64,000 bases of DNA from Apium graveolens (GCF_009905375.1 NC_133648.1:312310565-312374564); one strand, 5' to 3'; numbered from the stretch's first letter, positions 11,348 through 22,929 are shown. Notes: a model not told the origin generated them from the sequence alone. Program-made: numbers and translations.

Positions 11348-12690
11348 TTTTGTTCTGATGCATCAGACTTTATGATCAGTATTTACAGAATGTAATCTCT
11401 TTGTGTATTCTGTGATTAATTGATAAATGTCTTTAAGTACTGACTGTTGTCTGATATATGTTTCTAAACTCTGATAAGTGATATGTCTGTCTAAGTAACT
11501 ATTCAATCCTATGAGGATAACTGTGATAGATACTGACCTAGTAGTCTTCAATAAACAAATGATCCCATGTAAGAAGTAATTATTTCTGTGGAAATTTTAT
11601 GACACAAGCAAATTCTGATAATTGAGCTTAGTTGAGTTTACTTTGTGTATCTTATTACTAAGTCACAAATTAGAATAATGCTACTCATCTGTTAAGTTTT
11701 GTTATTAGTAAAACTGCTGAATGTACTAAGTGCTGATAAACCTCACTTATCAAAAGAAAAACCGAAAGGATCAAAGAATAAAATCAGGTACTCCTTTGAG
11801 ATCTAGAGTAAAAATGTGGAAGGGACGACCCAAGTGCATTGCTGGTATTAAGTAAATATGCATTAGAAAAGCAAAATATTTTCTTGGTGACTTTTCACAC
11901 TCTATGATTACTGGAGAAATACTCTGATAATAGCATATATTCTGATAAGCAGTCGTGACTCACTTATACTGAGAAGCCACTGTAAAATAGAATTTAAAAA
12001 GATACATAAAATTAGCACAAAATAGTTGAGGTGGACTCAAGCATGAACTCATTCATCAGTAGGTTTCAGGATAATGACAACTCTTTAGCAAAATTTTAGT
12101 TATGCCTTATTTTTAAGATGTACTGAAGTGAATCAGACTTTACTCTTTGTCTGCTATTTAGCTTAATGCACACACTAACCACTCCATATGAATGATGAAA
12201 ATCACTGTGGTGATCTATGTTGTTTTAGATGAACAGTCATTGTGTCACCTTGCACTAATTCTGAGGACAAGTTCTGGTTGCATATTCTGAAGATTAAGTT
12301 CTGAAGAGTATAACTCAGAACTTGTATGAGGATTTACTCAGATAAGCATTCCTTTTTCGAGTTAAGAAATTATGTTCTGATGACTGTTAAGTTCTGAAAT
12401 AAGTCTAAGTTCTGATATTACAGTCTAAATTCTTTACTTGACTTATCTGTGGATAAAATTTGATAACAGTCTCGGTTCAAACTAGTATATGTTGAAGTGG
12501 AAGATTAATAGTCACTATGGTTAGGGTTAATGGTATTCGTACTTGAACAGTCTACTTTTACTTGTTACTTGTGCACATTAAACCATGTTTTCTCTTTCCA
12601 ATGAATGTTATTCTTTTTCAAAGTCTGGGGAGACGAAGTATAATTAATTCTACCTGTCAGCATTAAATTCCTTTGCATCTCCTGGAATTC
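11348..12690 (+). other. E2 post-pol noncoding region
   Basis: About 1.3 kb, AT-rich and with no long ORF. Short variants of AGTTCTGATA and TCTGATAA are scattered through it, and also occur in E2's gag, pol and env-like regions. It probably contains the 3' end of the gag-pol unit and the upstream region of the small ORF that follows. Confidence 0.5.
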
Positions 12691-12697
12691 ACTTGCC

Positions 12698-12705
12698 TAT
12701 ATAAG
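12698..12705 (+). promoter_or_regulatory. Candidate internal TATA box for the 89-codon ORF
   Basis: TATATAAG lies 84 bp before the ATG at 12782. A CA-rich, pyrimidine-rich leader lies between them, as in plant core promoters. It is an inferred promoter, not in the LTR. Confidence 0.5.
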
Positions 12706-12781
12706 CAACCACTTCACATCAGCCTTCTCATCAAATTCTTTCTCACAAACTTACCTTCATACTTTATCTTTCAAAAACATA

Positions 12782-13051
12782 ATGGTCAGATACAACATGT
12801 TTTTGAATTACCAAACATTTAATATGGAGCTAAGCTGTGCTGATTGGCAGCAGGAATGGCACGTCACGGCCATTCCTGAGGAGATATGGGACTCTGTCCC
12901 ACAGGAGGTACTGACCCACCTCCTGTTCTTCTATATGGATTACCATCGCCATCTGGAGCGATTGGAGGAGGAAAGGCTGGAAGCTCTCCGCCAGCAAGAG
13001 CGAATCATCCGACTCGCCATTCTGTTTATCGAGAGTAGGAAGAAGAAATGA
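12782..13051 (+). CDS. Small intact ORF of E2 (89 aa), function unknown
   Basis: Lies between pol and the env-like ORF. I do not recognise the protein. The N-terminal third has a Trp/acid patch (ADWQQEWHVTAIPEEIWDSV). The rest is a charged amphipathic helix rich in Leu, Glu and Arg (HLERLEEERLEALRQQER) ending in a basic tail (SRKKK). It is open from ATG to TGA, while pol on one side has four stops and the env-like frame on the other has five. It has its own TATA-like box upstream and an AATAAA 155 bp after the stop, so it looks like a separate short transcription unit. It could also be a chance frame, since it is short. Confidence 0.5.
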   Translation: MVRYNMFLNYQTFNMELSCADWQQEWHVTAIPEEIWDSVPQEVLTHLLFFYMDYHRHLERLEEERLEALRQQERIIRLAILFIESRKKK

Positions 13052-13205
13052 TTTATTTTCTTCTTCCTGTTTTTCTTCATCATCAGTCTTGCCCTGCTTC
13101 TTGAGCTAGGACTAAGGCTGTTGATGTTAGGTTTAGTAGCTTAAGGAAATCTTGTATAAGTACTGATGTAATTTCAATTTCATGAATGTATTCTCTTGAT
13201 ATATT

Positions 13206-13211
13206 AATAAA
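13206..13211 (+). terminator. Candidate polyadenylation signal after the 89-codon ORF
   Basis: AATAAA in a T-rich context (AATAAATTTG), 155 bp after the stop at 13051. It is followed by a long TTTT-rich stretch. Plant signals are loose, so this is only supportive. Confidence 0.4.
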
Positions 13212-13600
13212 TTTGTTTTTGTTTCAAGATTTTGTCTCTAAGTTATTGTGTAATGCATTGATAAATCCTGATAATTATTCATATTCTGATGACCATATAA
13301 ATTATGTTTTAATTTAAGTTCTGATTTTCCTTTATCAGTACTTACTCATATAATTTATCTTAGTCATTTTCACTTGATTTCTTTTCAGAATATTAATGAT
13401 GCAGTGAAAAATAATTAAATCAGTGAGAACAGTTTCAATTTTGAATTAAAACTGTTTCACCTTGATTAATGGAATATCTGAGTAAGTGGAACAGTTTTTC
13501 CTTGAAAACAGGCAAGTGGGTAAGTAATGATTACTGTTTTCTCGAGCCCAGTAACTATCCGTTATTACTGCATGTCTGACAGGTGTCCCAACGGTTACTT
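13212..13600 (+). other. Spacer between the small ORF and env-like ORF of E2
   Basis: AT-rich and noncoding. It contains TCTGATAA-type repeats and two related AACAGTTT / AAACTGTTT stretches near 13427-13500. Nothing else is recognised. Confidence 0.4.
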
Positions 13601-13604
13601 TTTG

Positions 13605-13614
13605 TGTATAAGTA
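13605..13614 (+). promoter_or_regulatory. Candidate internal TATA box for the env-like ORF
   Basis: TGTATAAGTA lies about 155 bp before the ATG at 13764. Directly downstream is a CT-rich leader (TCTCTCTCTC near 13660-13680), a common plant 5' leader feature. Confidence 0.45.
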
Positions 13615-13763
13615 ACAGAGAGAAAAGATTGTCAAATCTTTTATTTACTTTTCTCTTTTATCTCTCTCTCTCTTTACTTTCATCCTTTCTCATCTACTGA
13701 CAATTTTTCATATAGACATTTTTTCAAACACAATACAGGCAACCGTATATCTCTCAAATTTTA

Positions 13764-14974
13764 ATGGCACCCAAGGACATAATCTTCCATGAAGCAAAGT
13801 TTGTTCCTAATAACTTCTCTGTAATACTCAACACGTCAGAGGCACCCTCTGAACTTCATTTTATTCAGGACTTTCTCACTAATTATGATATTGGGTACGC
13901 TTTAACTGAGCCTGAATCAGTCTCTGGAGTTCAAGTACTGGAGTTCTGGAGGAGTGGAGTATATGATGATGGTGGTGCTCAAGGGTCCCCGAGTATTATC
14001 TTTTCATCAGGGGAAAATGAGTATGTTGTGACTTTGTCCACGGTTCGACAAGCACTGTAGATACCTGAGAATTGTGTTTATTCTACGGTTGACGAACCAG
14101 TTCTTCAGAACATGATGGCCAGTATAGGATATGAGGGAACCTTGGCAAAACTTGGAAAGTTGAAGAGATCTTTCATGAGGAGGGAATGGAGTTTCTTCTT
14201 TGACTGCATTACCAAGGCTTTCGCCAATAAATGCTCAAATTTCGATGCAATTCCCATATTCAGCCAACAAATCGGGTATGCTCTTATAAATCAAACTGAT
14301 TTTGATTATGCAAGTGCTGTCTTAGGTTTTATTGGGGATAGGATGATAGAAGATCGCAATACTGTATATTTTGCCAGATTTTGTCAGCTTATTTATAAGT
14401 TCTGTTTTAATCAGCCCCAAAATTTTGGTGATTTAATTCCATCCTTCAGAATTGCTAAAAGTGCTTTCACTGACTTATTATCTACTGATAATAAGAAGGC
14501 TGTGTTAAGACCCCTCTTAATACCTTTATCTGTCAAACAAGCCTTGATCACCTATGACCCTGTTAAGTACACTGCACTTTTTCCTGATGTTCAACCATCA
14601 GAACCTCATCCCTCAACACCTACTGTGAAGCCTTCATCTTCTAAATCTAAGAAGACAAAGACTGTTCCTAAAACTCTTCAGAAGAAAAGGAAAATTGCCT
14701 TGAGAGATGAATCTGATACTGAGGACCAGGTTCCTTCTTTAGAACCTGTTGTAGGTGAAGCTGAGAAAAAGACTTCTCAGAAGGATTCTGGTATTGGGGG
14801 ATCTAGGCTTCTCAAAAGGCTTTGAAGAATGACAGTTCCTGAAACTCCCAAGGACTCCAAATCAACAACGAGATACAAGAAACAGAGGGCAAAAAGGCCG
14901 GTTTCAGATGATGAAGAAGAAGCAGCTAAGGAAGGGGATCAGGAATCTCTGATCTTACAAGACAAGGAATTTGC
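13764..14974 (+). pseudogene. E2 env-like extra ORF, first part (5' of the E3 insertion)
   Basis: Sireviruses carry an extra ORF after pol, often called env-like; this region fits that place. From the ATG at 13764 (a second ATG is not needed) one frame runs to the E3 insertion at 14975, with a TAG at 14058 and a TGA at 14823. The first 250 residues are globular, with alternating hydrophobic stretches (FWRSGVYDDGG, FFFDCITKAFANK, LINQTDFDYASAVLGFIGDR). Later residues are Ser/Lys/Pro rich, with the basic patch KSKKTKTVPKTLQKKRK that could be a nuclear signal. I see no signal peptide and no clear transmembrane helix, so the env label rests on position only. It continues in phase at 22930. Confidence 0.65.
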
Positions 14975-16637
14975 TGAAAGGAATATGTCCTAAGTCCAAT
15001 CATGTATTAGGATTTAGGAATAACTTTTTATGTAATCTGTTTTGATTTCATTGATATTAATAAAAGACTTGTTTTGTTTTTATTACGGGCTCTATCTATT
15101 TAAGTGTTTAAATAAGATATACCATAATTTAGAGTAAAGCTTTTTATGGATTATGATGAGATCATAATAGTGAGACCTAAAAGATGATAACTCTAAACTT
15201 AAATAGTTCCTGGTCGTAGGATTACTAACTGGTAATTAATAATCCGCAGAGATCGGTACATACTATGCTTGCTTCATTATGAAGGATGTCTGTTCTCATA
15301 GACATTTGTGTGGTGACACTATAGCTAGTATGTAGGTGCTTATTATAGAATAAGTTCACTGAACATGACTCGCACAGCTGACAACTGATGGAGTTCACTA
15401 ACGTGTCAGCAGTTGTTCACATAGTGATAGTTGTATAAGTATCCTTAGACTTGAGGTCATCATAGTCATCTTGTGTACACTGAACTATACTTTGGTTTAG
15501 TTCTTAGACTCCAGGGACAATTATTATGGCTCTACTGGGTATAGGAATTTGTACACGAAGATAGTGTATGATCAATAAAGGATCTACCCCTTCCAGTAAA
15601 GGAAGCGAATATTCAAGGCTGATCCACTTATGCTAGTTCAGGAATCTCTGGCCAGAGTGAATGAAATTAGAAAGGAGTTTCTAATTTGCATAGAACTAAG
15701 CATAGTAAATGGTAAGCAAGTGATTGAATTAGATAGGCTTGACACGAGATCCATGCCTTGTATTTAATCGGGACATTGTAGGGTAGAAGGAGTTTATTGT
15801 ACGGTAACTATTCACTGAATAGGTTCTTGGTATTCTAAGCAGTGAATTCATATTATCCGGATAGTCGCGATATGCTGAGAAGTATCCCTCACGATGTAGA
15901 ATAAATGTGATTAATTAATTAATCATATTTAATAAATTAGAGAATTTATATAAATAATGATAAAATAGTTTTATTATTATTTATTTCTACTACCGGCTTA
16001 ATATTGAACCTACAGGATCACACCATAAAAAGAGAATGATTTAATGGTGGAGGAATTAATTAATAATGGCTGATAATTATTTATTTGTGAAATAAATAAT
16101 TAATTGGCAAATTTAATAATTGATTAAATGAGATTTAATTGATTATAAATTAATTAAGAAAAGTTCTTAATATTATTAATTAAAGGATTTAATTTTTGGA
16201 AATTAAATCAAGAGAGAGAATTATTTTTAAAGTGTTTAGAAAAAGGACTAATAATTAAAAGGTGTTTTAATTATTAATGAGAATAATAAATGGGATAATA
16301 ATAATAATATTTATGGAAAAATTTCAGCTGAAAATTTTGCCTATAAATACACTATTATAGACCCTATTTTTTATTTGAACCCCAAAAACCCAAAAAGTTT
16401 GGAAAACCCAATTCTCTCCACCTCCTTCCTCCTGCTTAACATCATTTTCTTGGTGGATACCGGTGGAGTGCTTCACACTTGAGGAGCAACTGCTAAGGAT
16501 CTCTGATCGTTGTCTCCGAATTATTTTAAAGGTTAGATTCGATCCCTCGTATTTTTACCATGATTTATATGCTTTTATTTGGATTTTGTATGTGTAAAAG
16601 TGTTTTACCATGCCCCCGCTGTGATTAAAATCCAACA
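14975..16637 (+). repeat. E3 5' LTR (1663 bp)
   Basis: TG...CA ends with the TTTGC duplicate on the left. TATAAATA at 16342-16349 is the likely core promoter, about 295 bp from the LTR end. The U3 has a strongly AT-rich stretch (15900-16320) full of AATTAATTAA-type motifs. Confidence 0.95.
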
Positions 16638-16638
16638 A

Positions 16639-16650
16639 TGGTATCAGAGC
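16639..16650 (+). other. E3 primer binding site (initiator tRNA-Met type)
   Basis: TGGTATCAGAGC, one base after the 5' LTR end. Same primer class as E2, E4 and E5. Confidence 0.93.
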
Positions 16651-17066
16651 ATATGTTGTATGCATATAGATCTGTGGTAAAAATTTCAGAATTTTATGTG
16701 CTTGTATGAATTAGTTATGATTTTTACAAGTTATATCATGGATTAATTTTGTCTGATGAGAAATCATTTCTCAGAATAATTTTGAATGTTGATCTGGGTT
16801 CTACAAGTGTTGTAGATTATCTGGGTATTTTTTTCATAATTTTATGATGTATAGATTTTTTATTATGAATTTTTGAAGATCTTACAATTAAATTCGTAAT
16901 TAAATAAATCATATATATATATAAATTGTAAGTTTGTATATGTATATATATCTGCTTGTCTGCTGTTGCACGGAGAAAAGGAGACAAAGACACAGAGCTG
17001 CACGGCAACCGAGAAAGAGAATCTGTCAGGCGGCTGTAGAGAATAAAAAAAAAATTAGGGGTGTCG

Positions 17067-17199
17067 CGCATTCCGGGAATGCGTTACACCCTGTGGCGCA
17101 TTCACGGAATGCGTTACACCTTTTAATTGGTTGAAAGGGTTGTAACGCATCACCGGAATGCGTTACAGGGCTTGTAACACGTTCCTGTAATGCGTTACA
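17067..17199 (+). repeat. Array of four hairpin-forming repeats in the E3 leader
   Basis: Four related units each form an inverted repeat around ATGCG. 17067-17083: CGCATTCC / GGAATGCG with one central base. 17097-17113: CGCATTC / GAATGCG with a 3-nt loop. 17141-17167: TGTAACGCAT / ATGCGTTACA with a 7-nt loop, perfect 10-bp arms. 17173-17199: a degenerate unit. All end in GCGTTACA. They lie about 430 bp after the PBS in what would be the genomic RNA leader, where dimerisation or packaging signals are expected; that role is only inferred. Confidence 0.75.
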
Positions 17200-17960
17200 G
17201 CCCGACTGTTTACATTAAAATTGATTTTCTGGGAGTTTCGTAACTCTGTTTTAGGCGTGCAATATACCGTTGGATTCGTTTTTCCGAGACGGATCTAATG
17301 GAGTGATCAATTTTAGTTTATATAAAAGTTTTGAACTGTTTATATTTCCGGAAGTGTTTTAAAGTTGTTTTTAACTGTTTTAACTGCTTTTAAATGCTTC
17401 ATGTGATACATAGAGATGTATAATGCTTAGACTAATGTGCTAGATGATATAACATGCCTACCTTAATGTTTATTCATGTTTATATATGTGATATATGCTT
17501 AGTTTATCATGCGATGATAGATTTAGGTGAACTTAAATGAACATAAGGCGTTTGTTAGACAACCTAGTATAGTGAAATTGTTTCATAACCTTAATAATAA
17601 TATTATGAATACAATCATGAGATTCTTGTGTTCATGAAACACGTAATTGAATATGAATTTTCGATATGAGAGAAAGGATGATTCTGTCAACAACAGATTT
17701 CTATCTGTAAGAAAGGGTTATTAAGTGACGCCTCTTGACAATGCTCCACCTGATCCGGGAATCATCTGATTATTGATTTGAAATATTTAATTTAAAAGGA
17801 AGAATTTCTTTATAATATGTTTATGATTGTAACGTAATATAATCCCTCTAAAATTAAATAATATCAAGTAGTAATTGGCCAATGATACAACGGGCTTGTG
17901 TCGGTCATAGCATTCCAACATGATAGAAAAGTAGTTCTTATTTTTGAATCATTGTCGTTT

Positions 17961-18260
17961 CGTGCCACAGCCGAGGGCTTTAATTTTGAAATAAGAAATA
18001 CTTGTCTATTACATAGAGATGTGTACATTGAATAAGAATCTAAAGGTCGTTACGTGCCACAACCGTGGGCCTTTGGGGACTGATTCAATTGTACGGAATG
18101 TTGGGTTAGACTTGACTTAGAATATTGAGTTTGTCGTGCCACAGCCGTGACTCAATTATTCAAGAGGCTAAAGTTTGATTAGGGAATAACATTAGATGTA
18201 ATTGACAAGAGTTGTCTGCCTATTGAACATTACATGGCATTTCGTGCGACAACCGGGGTT
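17961..18260 (+). repeat. Four spaced CGTGCCACAGCCG repeats in the E3 leader
   Basis: Copies begin at 17961, 18053, 18135 and 18243 (spacing 92, 82 and 108 bp). The core is CGTGCCACAGCCG followed by a G-rich run. The fourth is CGTGCGACAACCG. The sequence between copies is not obviously repeated. The unit precedes gag by about 200 bp. Confidence 0.75.
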
Positions 18261-18458
18261 GTGTAATGGAATGTAGGATCCCTATTCCCACTAGCATTAT
18301 GAATGCTTAATTTTTCACGTAGGGGGTTGAATAAATTAGATAAATTAGTGGGAGCCACTTATGAATAAAGACCCGATTCATATAGTGTTTTGAAATGAAA
18401 TCGAATATTTGCTAAGTGTTGTTATGTGTTTATTATTTACAGATTTACTTCGTACGTT

Positions 18459-19310
18459 ATGTCTTCTGCACTATCATTCAGGAGCATACTAGATGCTCAC
18501 AAATTGACTGGTCCTAATTATGCTGACTGGCTTCGAAACTTGAGAATTGTTCTCAGGATTGAGAAGCTGGAATACGTGATTGACTCACCTAAGCCTACTG
18601 AACCCGCTAGTGATGCACATAATGATGAATATGTTGTGTATCGTAAGTGGATAGATGATGCAAATGTTGCTCAATGCATCATGCTAGCTTCCTTGAACAT
18701 TGAGCTACAGAAGCAACATGAGCATATGGATGCTCACACTATCCTCATGCATCTACAAGAGTTGTATGATGTGGCGGGGAGGACAGCTCGATATGAGATA
18801 TCGAAGGAGTTGTTCGGTTGTAGGATGTCTGAGGGATCATCTGTGAATGACCATGTACTTAAGATGATCAATTTGATTGAACGTCTTGGACAACTTGGTT
18901 TTGCCATGGATGGGGAGCTGAGCCAAGACTTGGTCTTGCAATCGCTTCTGAGTTCGTTCTCGCAGTTTGTTGTGAACTTTCACATGTATAAGTTGGATGT
19001 CCGCCTGCCTGAACTCCACAACATGTTGAAGACTGCGGAATCGAATTTTCCCCCTAAGAAGAGTTCTGTTCTTTTAATTGGTGAAGGTTCCAATCCTAAG
19101 AAAAGGAAGAGGAACTCTTCCAAGAAGAAGAAAGTAGGTGAAGAAAAGCCGGTTCCACCAAAAGCTGAAGACCCCGAGAGCAAAGTTGTTTGCTTTCACT
19201 GTAACAAGGTGGGGCACTGTAAGAGGAACTGCAAGGTTTACCTTGCAGAATTGAAGAAGAAGAAGGGTAGTGAGACTACCGCTTCTGATTCAGGTATGTT
19301 CATGATATAA
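18459..19310 (+). CDS. gag: E3 gag (copia), intact frame
   Basis: Nucleocapsid/capsid protein of about 283 residues. I prefer the ATG at 18459 (MSSALSF...), which matches the usual start of this gag type; an in-frame ATG lies at 18426. The N-terminal two thirds are the copia gag helical region (LTGPNYADWLRNLRIVL, EISKELFGCRMSEGSSV, LGQLGFAMDGELSQDLVL). A Lys-rich linker (PKKRKRNSSKKKK) precedes one intact zinc knuckle, CFHCNKVGHCKRNC. The C-terminus stops at 19308-19310, and the protease frame follows directly after that stop. Gag is whole while pol behind it is ruined. Confidence 0.85.
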   Translation: MSSALSFRSILDAHKLTGPNYADWLRNLRIVLRIEKLEYVIDSPKPTEPASDAHNDEYVVYRKWIDDANVAQCIMLASLNIELQKQHEHMDAHTILMHLQELYDVAGRTARYEISKELFGCRMSEGSSVNDHVLKMINLIERLGQLGFAMDGELSQDLVLQSLLSSFSQFVVNFHMYKLDVRLPELHNMLKTAESNFPPKKSSVLLIGEGSNPKKRKRNSSKKKKVGEEKPVPPKAEDPESKVVCFHCNKVGHCKRNCKVYLAELKKKKGSETTASDSGMFMI

Positions 19311-21257
19311 GTGAATATGTCATTAAATCAAATTTCTACTTGGGTATTAGATACCGCACGTGGTTCTCATATCTGCAATTTGTTGCAGGGACCAAGGAGA
19401 AGTAGGACTCTTGAGGAAGAGGAGGTGATTCTACTGATCGGAAATGGAGCAAGAGTTGCTGCTGAAGATGTAGAATCATTTCATTTACATATGCCTACGG
19501 GCAAGATTATTGTTTTAAATAATTGTTATTTTGTTCCCTCGATTGTGAGGAATATTATTCCCATGTTAGACTTGGCTGGATTTTCATTTATTATTGAGAA
19601 TAATGAATGTTCTATTCTTAGAGATAATATTCTTTATGGACGTGGTACTTTAAATAATGGTTTGTATAAATGTGACATAATTTACTTCAGATTGAACAAA
19701 CTAATAAAAGAAAAGGGATGATGAAAATCTCACTTCATAGTGGCACTGCAGTCTCCATTTAGTAGACATGGAGAGAGGGCTGCAAATTTGCTAAGAATGG
19801 TACACACAGATGTATGTGGACCAATGTCTAAGCAAGCCATGGGTGGATTTTCATACTTCATTACTTTCATAGATGATAGATCTAGATTCGGATATGTGTT
19901 TGATGAAACACAAGTCTGAAGCCTTTGAAAAGTTCAAAGAGTATAAGTATGAAGTGGAGAAACAAACCAAACATAGTATTATAATTCTTCGATTAGATCG
20001 AGGTGGTGAATACTTTAATGGAGTGTTTCTAGATTATCTCAAAGTAAATGGTATAGTCTCCCAGTGGACTCCTCCAGATTGGTATCTGAAAGGAGAAATC
20101 AAACTTTGTTAGACATAGTTCGGTCCATGATGAGCTATGCAAATCTTCCAGTATTCCTATGGGGTTATGCATTGGAAACCTCAGCATATTTACTGAATAT
20201 GGTGCCTTCCAAAATCTGTTCCTCAAACTTCGTATTAGATATGGAAAGAAAGGAAACCGAGTCTTAAACACGTTAAGATTTGGGGATGTCCAGCTTATGT
20301 CAAAAAAGTTGACCCAGATAAGCTGGAATATCGATCCGTAAAATGTAGTTTTGTGGGATATCCTAAAGAGACTTTAGGGTATTACTTTTACACCGATCAT
20401 CGGGTGTTTGTCTCCAGACATGCTACCTTCTTGGAAAAGGAGTTTATCCTTGAAGGAAACAGTGGGAGCAAAATTGAACTTGATGAAGTTCAAGAAGCAC
20501 AAACTACTACAGATCGAGTGGAAACACCTGTTCTGACTGAACAACCTTTTGTGGAACAGCCCATTCATAGAACAGGGAGAGTGTCTCGCCAACCTGAGTG
20601 GTAATATGGCCTTGTCATTGAGAATGATAATGAGTTGTCGATCATTGATGATGATGACCCTGTGATCTATAATGAGGCTATGAGTAGTGTTGACTCAGAG
20701 AAATGGCATAGTGCCATGAAATCCGGAATGGAATCTATGTATACGGTATACAAAAGATAGATTATAGCAGATGGCCAGGTGGAGACCTATAAGGCCAGGC
20801 TTTTGGCAAAAGGATTCAAACAAAGGCAATGGATTGACTTTGATGAAACTTTTTACCTATAGCCCTGTTAAAATCAGTTCGGATTTTGCTTGCGATTGCT
20901 GCTTACTACGACTATGAGATCTGGCATATAGCCAGATGGTTTTCTTTCCAAGGGAAATGAAAACCTAGTGTGTAAGCTGCTGCGAACCATATGTGGTTTA
21001 AAGCAAGCTTCTCGAAAGATGGAACATTCATTTTGATGAGACAATCAAAGAGTTTGATTTTATCAAAAACGTAGATGAACCATGCGTCTACAAAAGGGTT
21101 AGTGGGAGCGCGGTAACATTTCTTGTATTGTATTGAATTAGAGTTAACACACATAACAACATAGCAGACCCACTCACAAAGCTACTTTATGAAAGTCACT
21201 TTGATCGTCATAAAGACAAGATGGGTATTAGATACCAGAGTGATTGGCTTTAGTACA
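19311..21257 (+). pseudogene. pol: E3 pol remnant: protease, integrase and RT fragments
   Basis: Protease region 19311-19721 has LDTARGSH where the family has an Asp-Thr-Gly start, so the catalytic Gly is lost. Integrase pieces: MVHTDVCGPMSKQ (about 19800), FITFIDDRSRFGYV, LDRGGEYFNGVF (about 20000), then a small loss and SERRNQTLLDIVRSMM (about 20085), in several frames. An RT start is seen at about 20780-20860 (YKARLLAKGFKQR, DFDETF) and a CGLKQAS-type motif near 20995. The YVDD box and most of RNase H are absent, and the end IADPLTKLLYESHFD is near 21165. Many stops and frame changes are present. This is far more damage than the 2% LTR divergence would predict. Confidence 0.85.
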
Positions 21258-21267
21258 AGTGGGAGAT

Positions 21268-22924
21268 TGAAAGGAATATGTCCTAAGTCCAATCATGTAT
21301 TAGGATTTAGGAATAATTTTTATGTAATCTGTTTTGATTTCATTGATATTAATAAAAGACTTGTTTTGTTTTTATTACGGGCTCTATCTATTTAAGTGTT
21401 TAAATAAGATATACCATAGTTTAGAGTAAAGCTTTTTATGGATTATGATGAGATCATCATAGTGAGACCTAAAAGATGATAACTCTAAACTTAAATAGTT
21501 CCTGATCTTAGGATTACTAACTGGTAATTAATAATCCGCAGAGATCGGTACATACTATGCTTGCTTCATTATGAAGGATGTCTGTTCTCATAGACATTTG
21601 TGTGATGAAACTATAGCTAGTATGTAGGTGCTTATTATAGAATAAGTTCACTGAACATGACTCACACAGCTGAACAACTGATGGAGTTCACTCACGTGTC
21701 AGCAGTTGTTCACATAGTGATAGTTGTACAAGTATCCTTAGACTTGAGGTCATCATAGTCATCTTGTGTACACTGAACTATGCTTTGGTTTAGTTCTTAG
21801 ACTCCAGGGACAATTATTAGGGCTCTACTGGGTATAGGAATTTGTACACGAAGATAGTGTATGATCAATAAAGGATCTACCCCTTCCAGTGAAGGAAGCG
21901 AATGTTCAAGGCTGATCCACTTATGCTAGTTCAGGAATCTCTGGCCAGGGTGAATGAAATTAGAAAGGAGTTTCTAATTTGCATAGAACTAAGCATAGTA
22001 AATGGTAAGCAAGTGATTGAATTAGATAGGCTTGACACGAGATCTATGCCTTGTATTTAATCGGGACATTGTAGGGTAGAAGGAGTTTATTGTATGGTAA
22101 CTATTCACTGAATAGGTTCTTGGTATTCTAAGCAGTGAATTCATATTATCCGGATAGTCGCGATATGCTGAGAAGTATCCCTCACGATGTAGAATAAATG
22201 TGATTAATTAATTAATCATATTTAATAAATTAGAGAATTTATATAAATACTGGTAAAATAGTTTTATTATTATTTATTTCTACTACCGGCTTAATATTGA
22301 ACCTACAGGGTCACACCATAAAAAAAGAATGATTTAATGGTGGAGGAATTAATTAATAATGGCTAATAATTATTTATTTGTGAAATAAATAATTAATTGG
22401 CAATTTAATAATTGATTAAATGAGATTTAATTGATTATAAATTAATTAAGAAAAGTTCTTAATATTATTAATTAAAGGATTTAATTTTTGGAAATTAAAT
22501 CAAGAGAGAGAATTATTTCTAAAGTGTTTAGAAAAAGGATTAATAATTAAAAGGTGTTTTTTTAATGAGAATAATAAATGGGATAATAATAATAATATTT
22601 ATGGGAAAATTTCAGCTGAAAATTTTGCCTATAAATACACTATTATAGACCCTATTTTTTATTTGAACCCCAAAAACCCAAAAAGTTTGGAAAACCCAAT
22701 TCTCTCCACCTCCTTCCTCCTGCTTAACATCGTTTTCTTGGTGGATACCGGTGGAGTGCTTCACACTTGAGGAGAAACTGCTAAGGATCTCTGATCATTG
22801 TCTCCGAATTATTTTAAAGGTTAGATTCGATCCCTCGTATTTTTACCACGATTTATATGCTTTTATTTGGATTTTGTATGTGTAAAAGTGTTTTACCATG
22901 CCCCGCTGCGATTAAAATCCAACA
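21268..22924 (+). repeat. E3 3' LTR (1657 bp)
   Basis: Starts TGAAAGG right after the PPT and ends CCAACA before TTTGC. TATAAATA lies at 22630-22637. It differs from the 5' LTR by small substitutions, one longer A/T-run change near 22557 and single-base gaps. Confidence 0.95.
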
Positions 22925-22929
22925 TTTGC

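Larger units (their letters stand above)
14975..22924 (+). mobile_element. E3: Ty1/copia element with 1.66-kb LTRs, nested in E2
   Basis: LTRs start TGAAAGGAATATG and end AATCCAACA. The target duplication is TTTGC (14970-14974 and 22925-22929), and E2's env-like frame reads through in phase if one copy is removed. PBS TGGTATCAGAGC lies at 16639; PPT AGTGGGAGAT lies at 21258-21267. The internal region is only 4.6 kb: a long leader, an intact gag, then a decayed and internally deleted pol. LTR lengths are 1663 and 1657 bp with about 35 differences by eye (about 2%). Long LTRs and the gag style suggest an Angela/TAR-type copia group, which I hold loosely. Confidence 0.92.
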
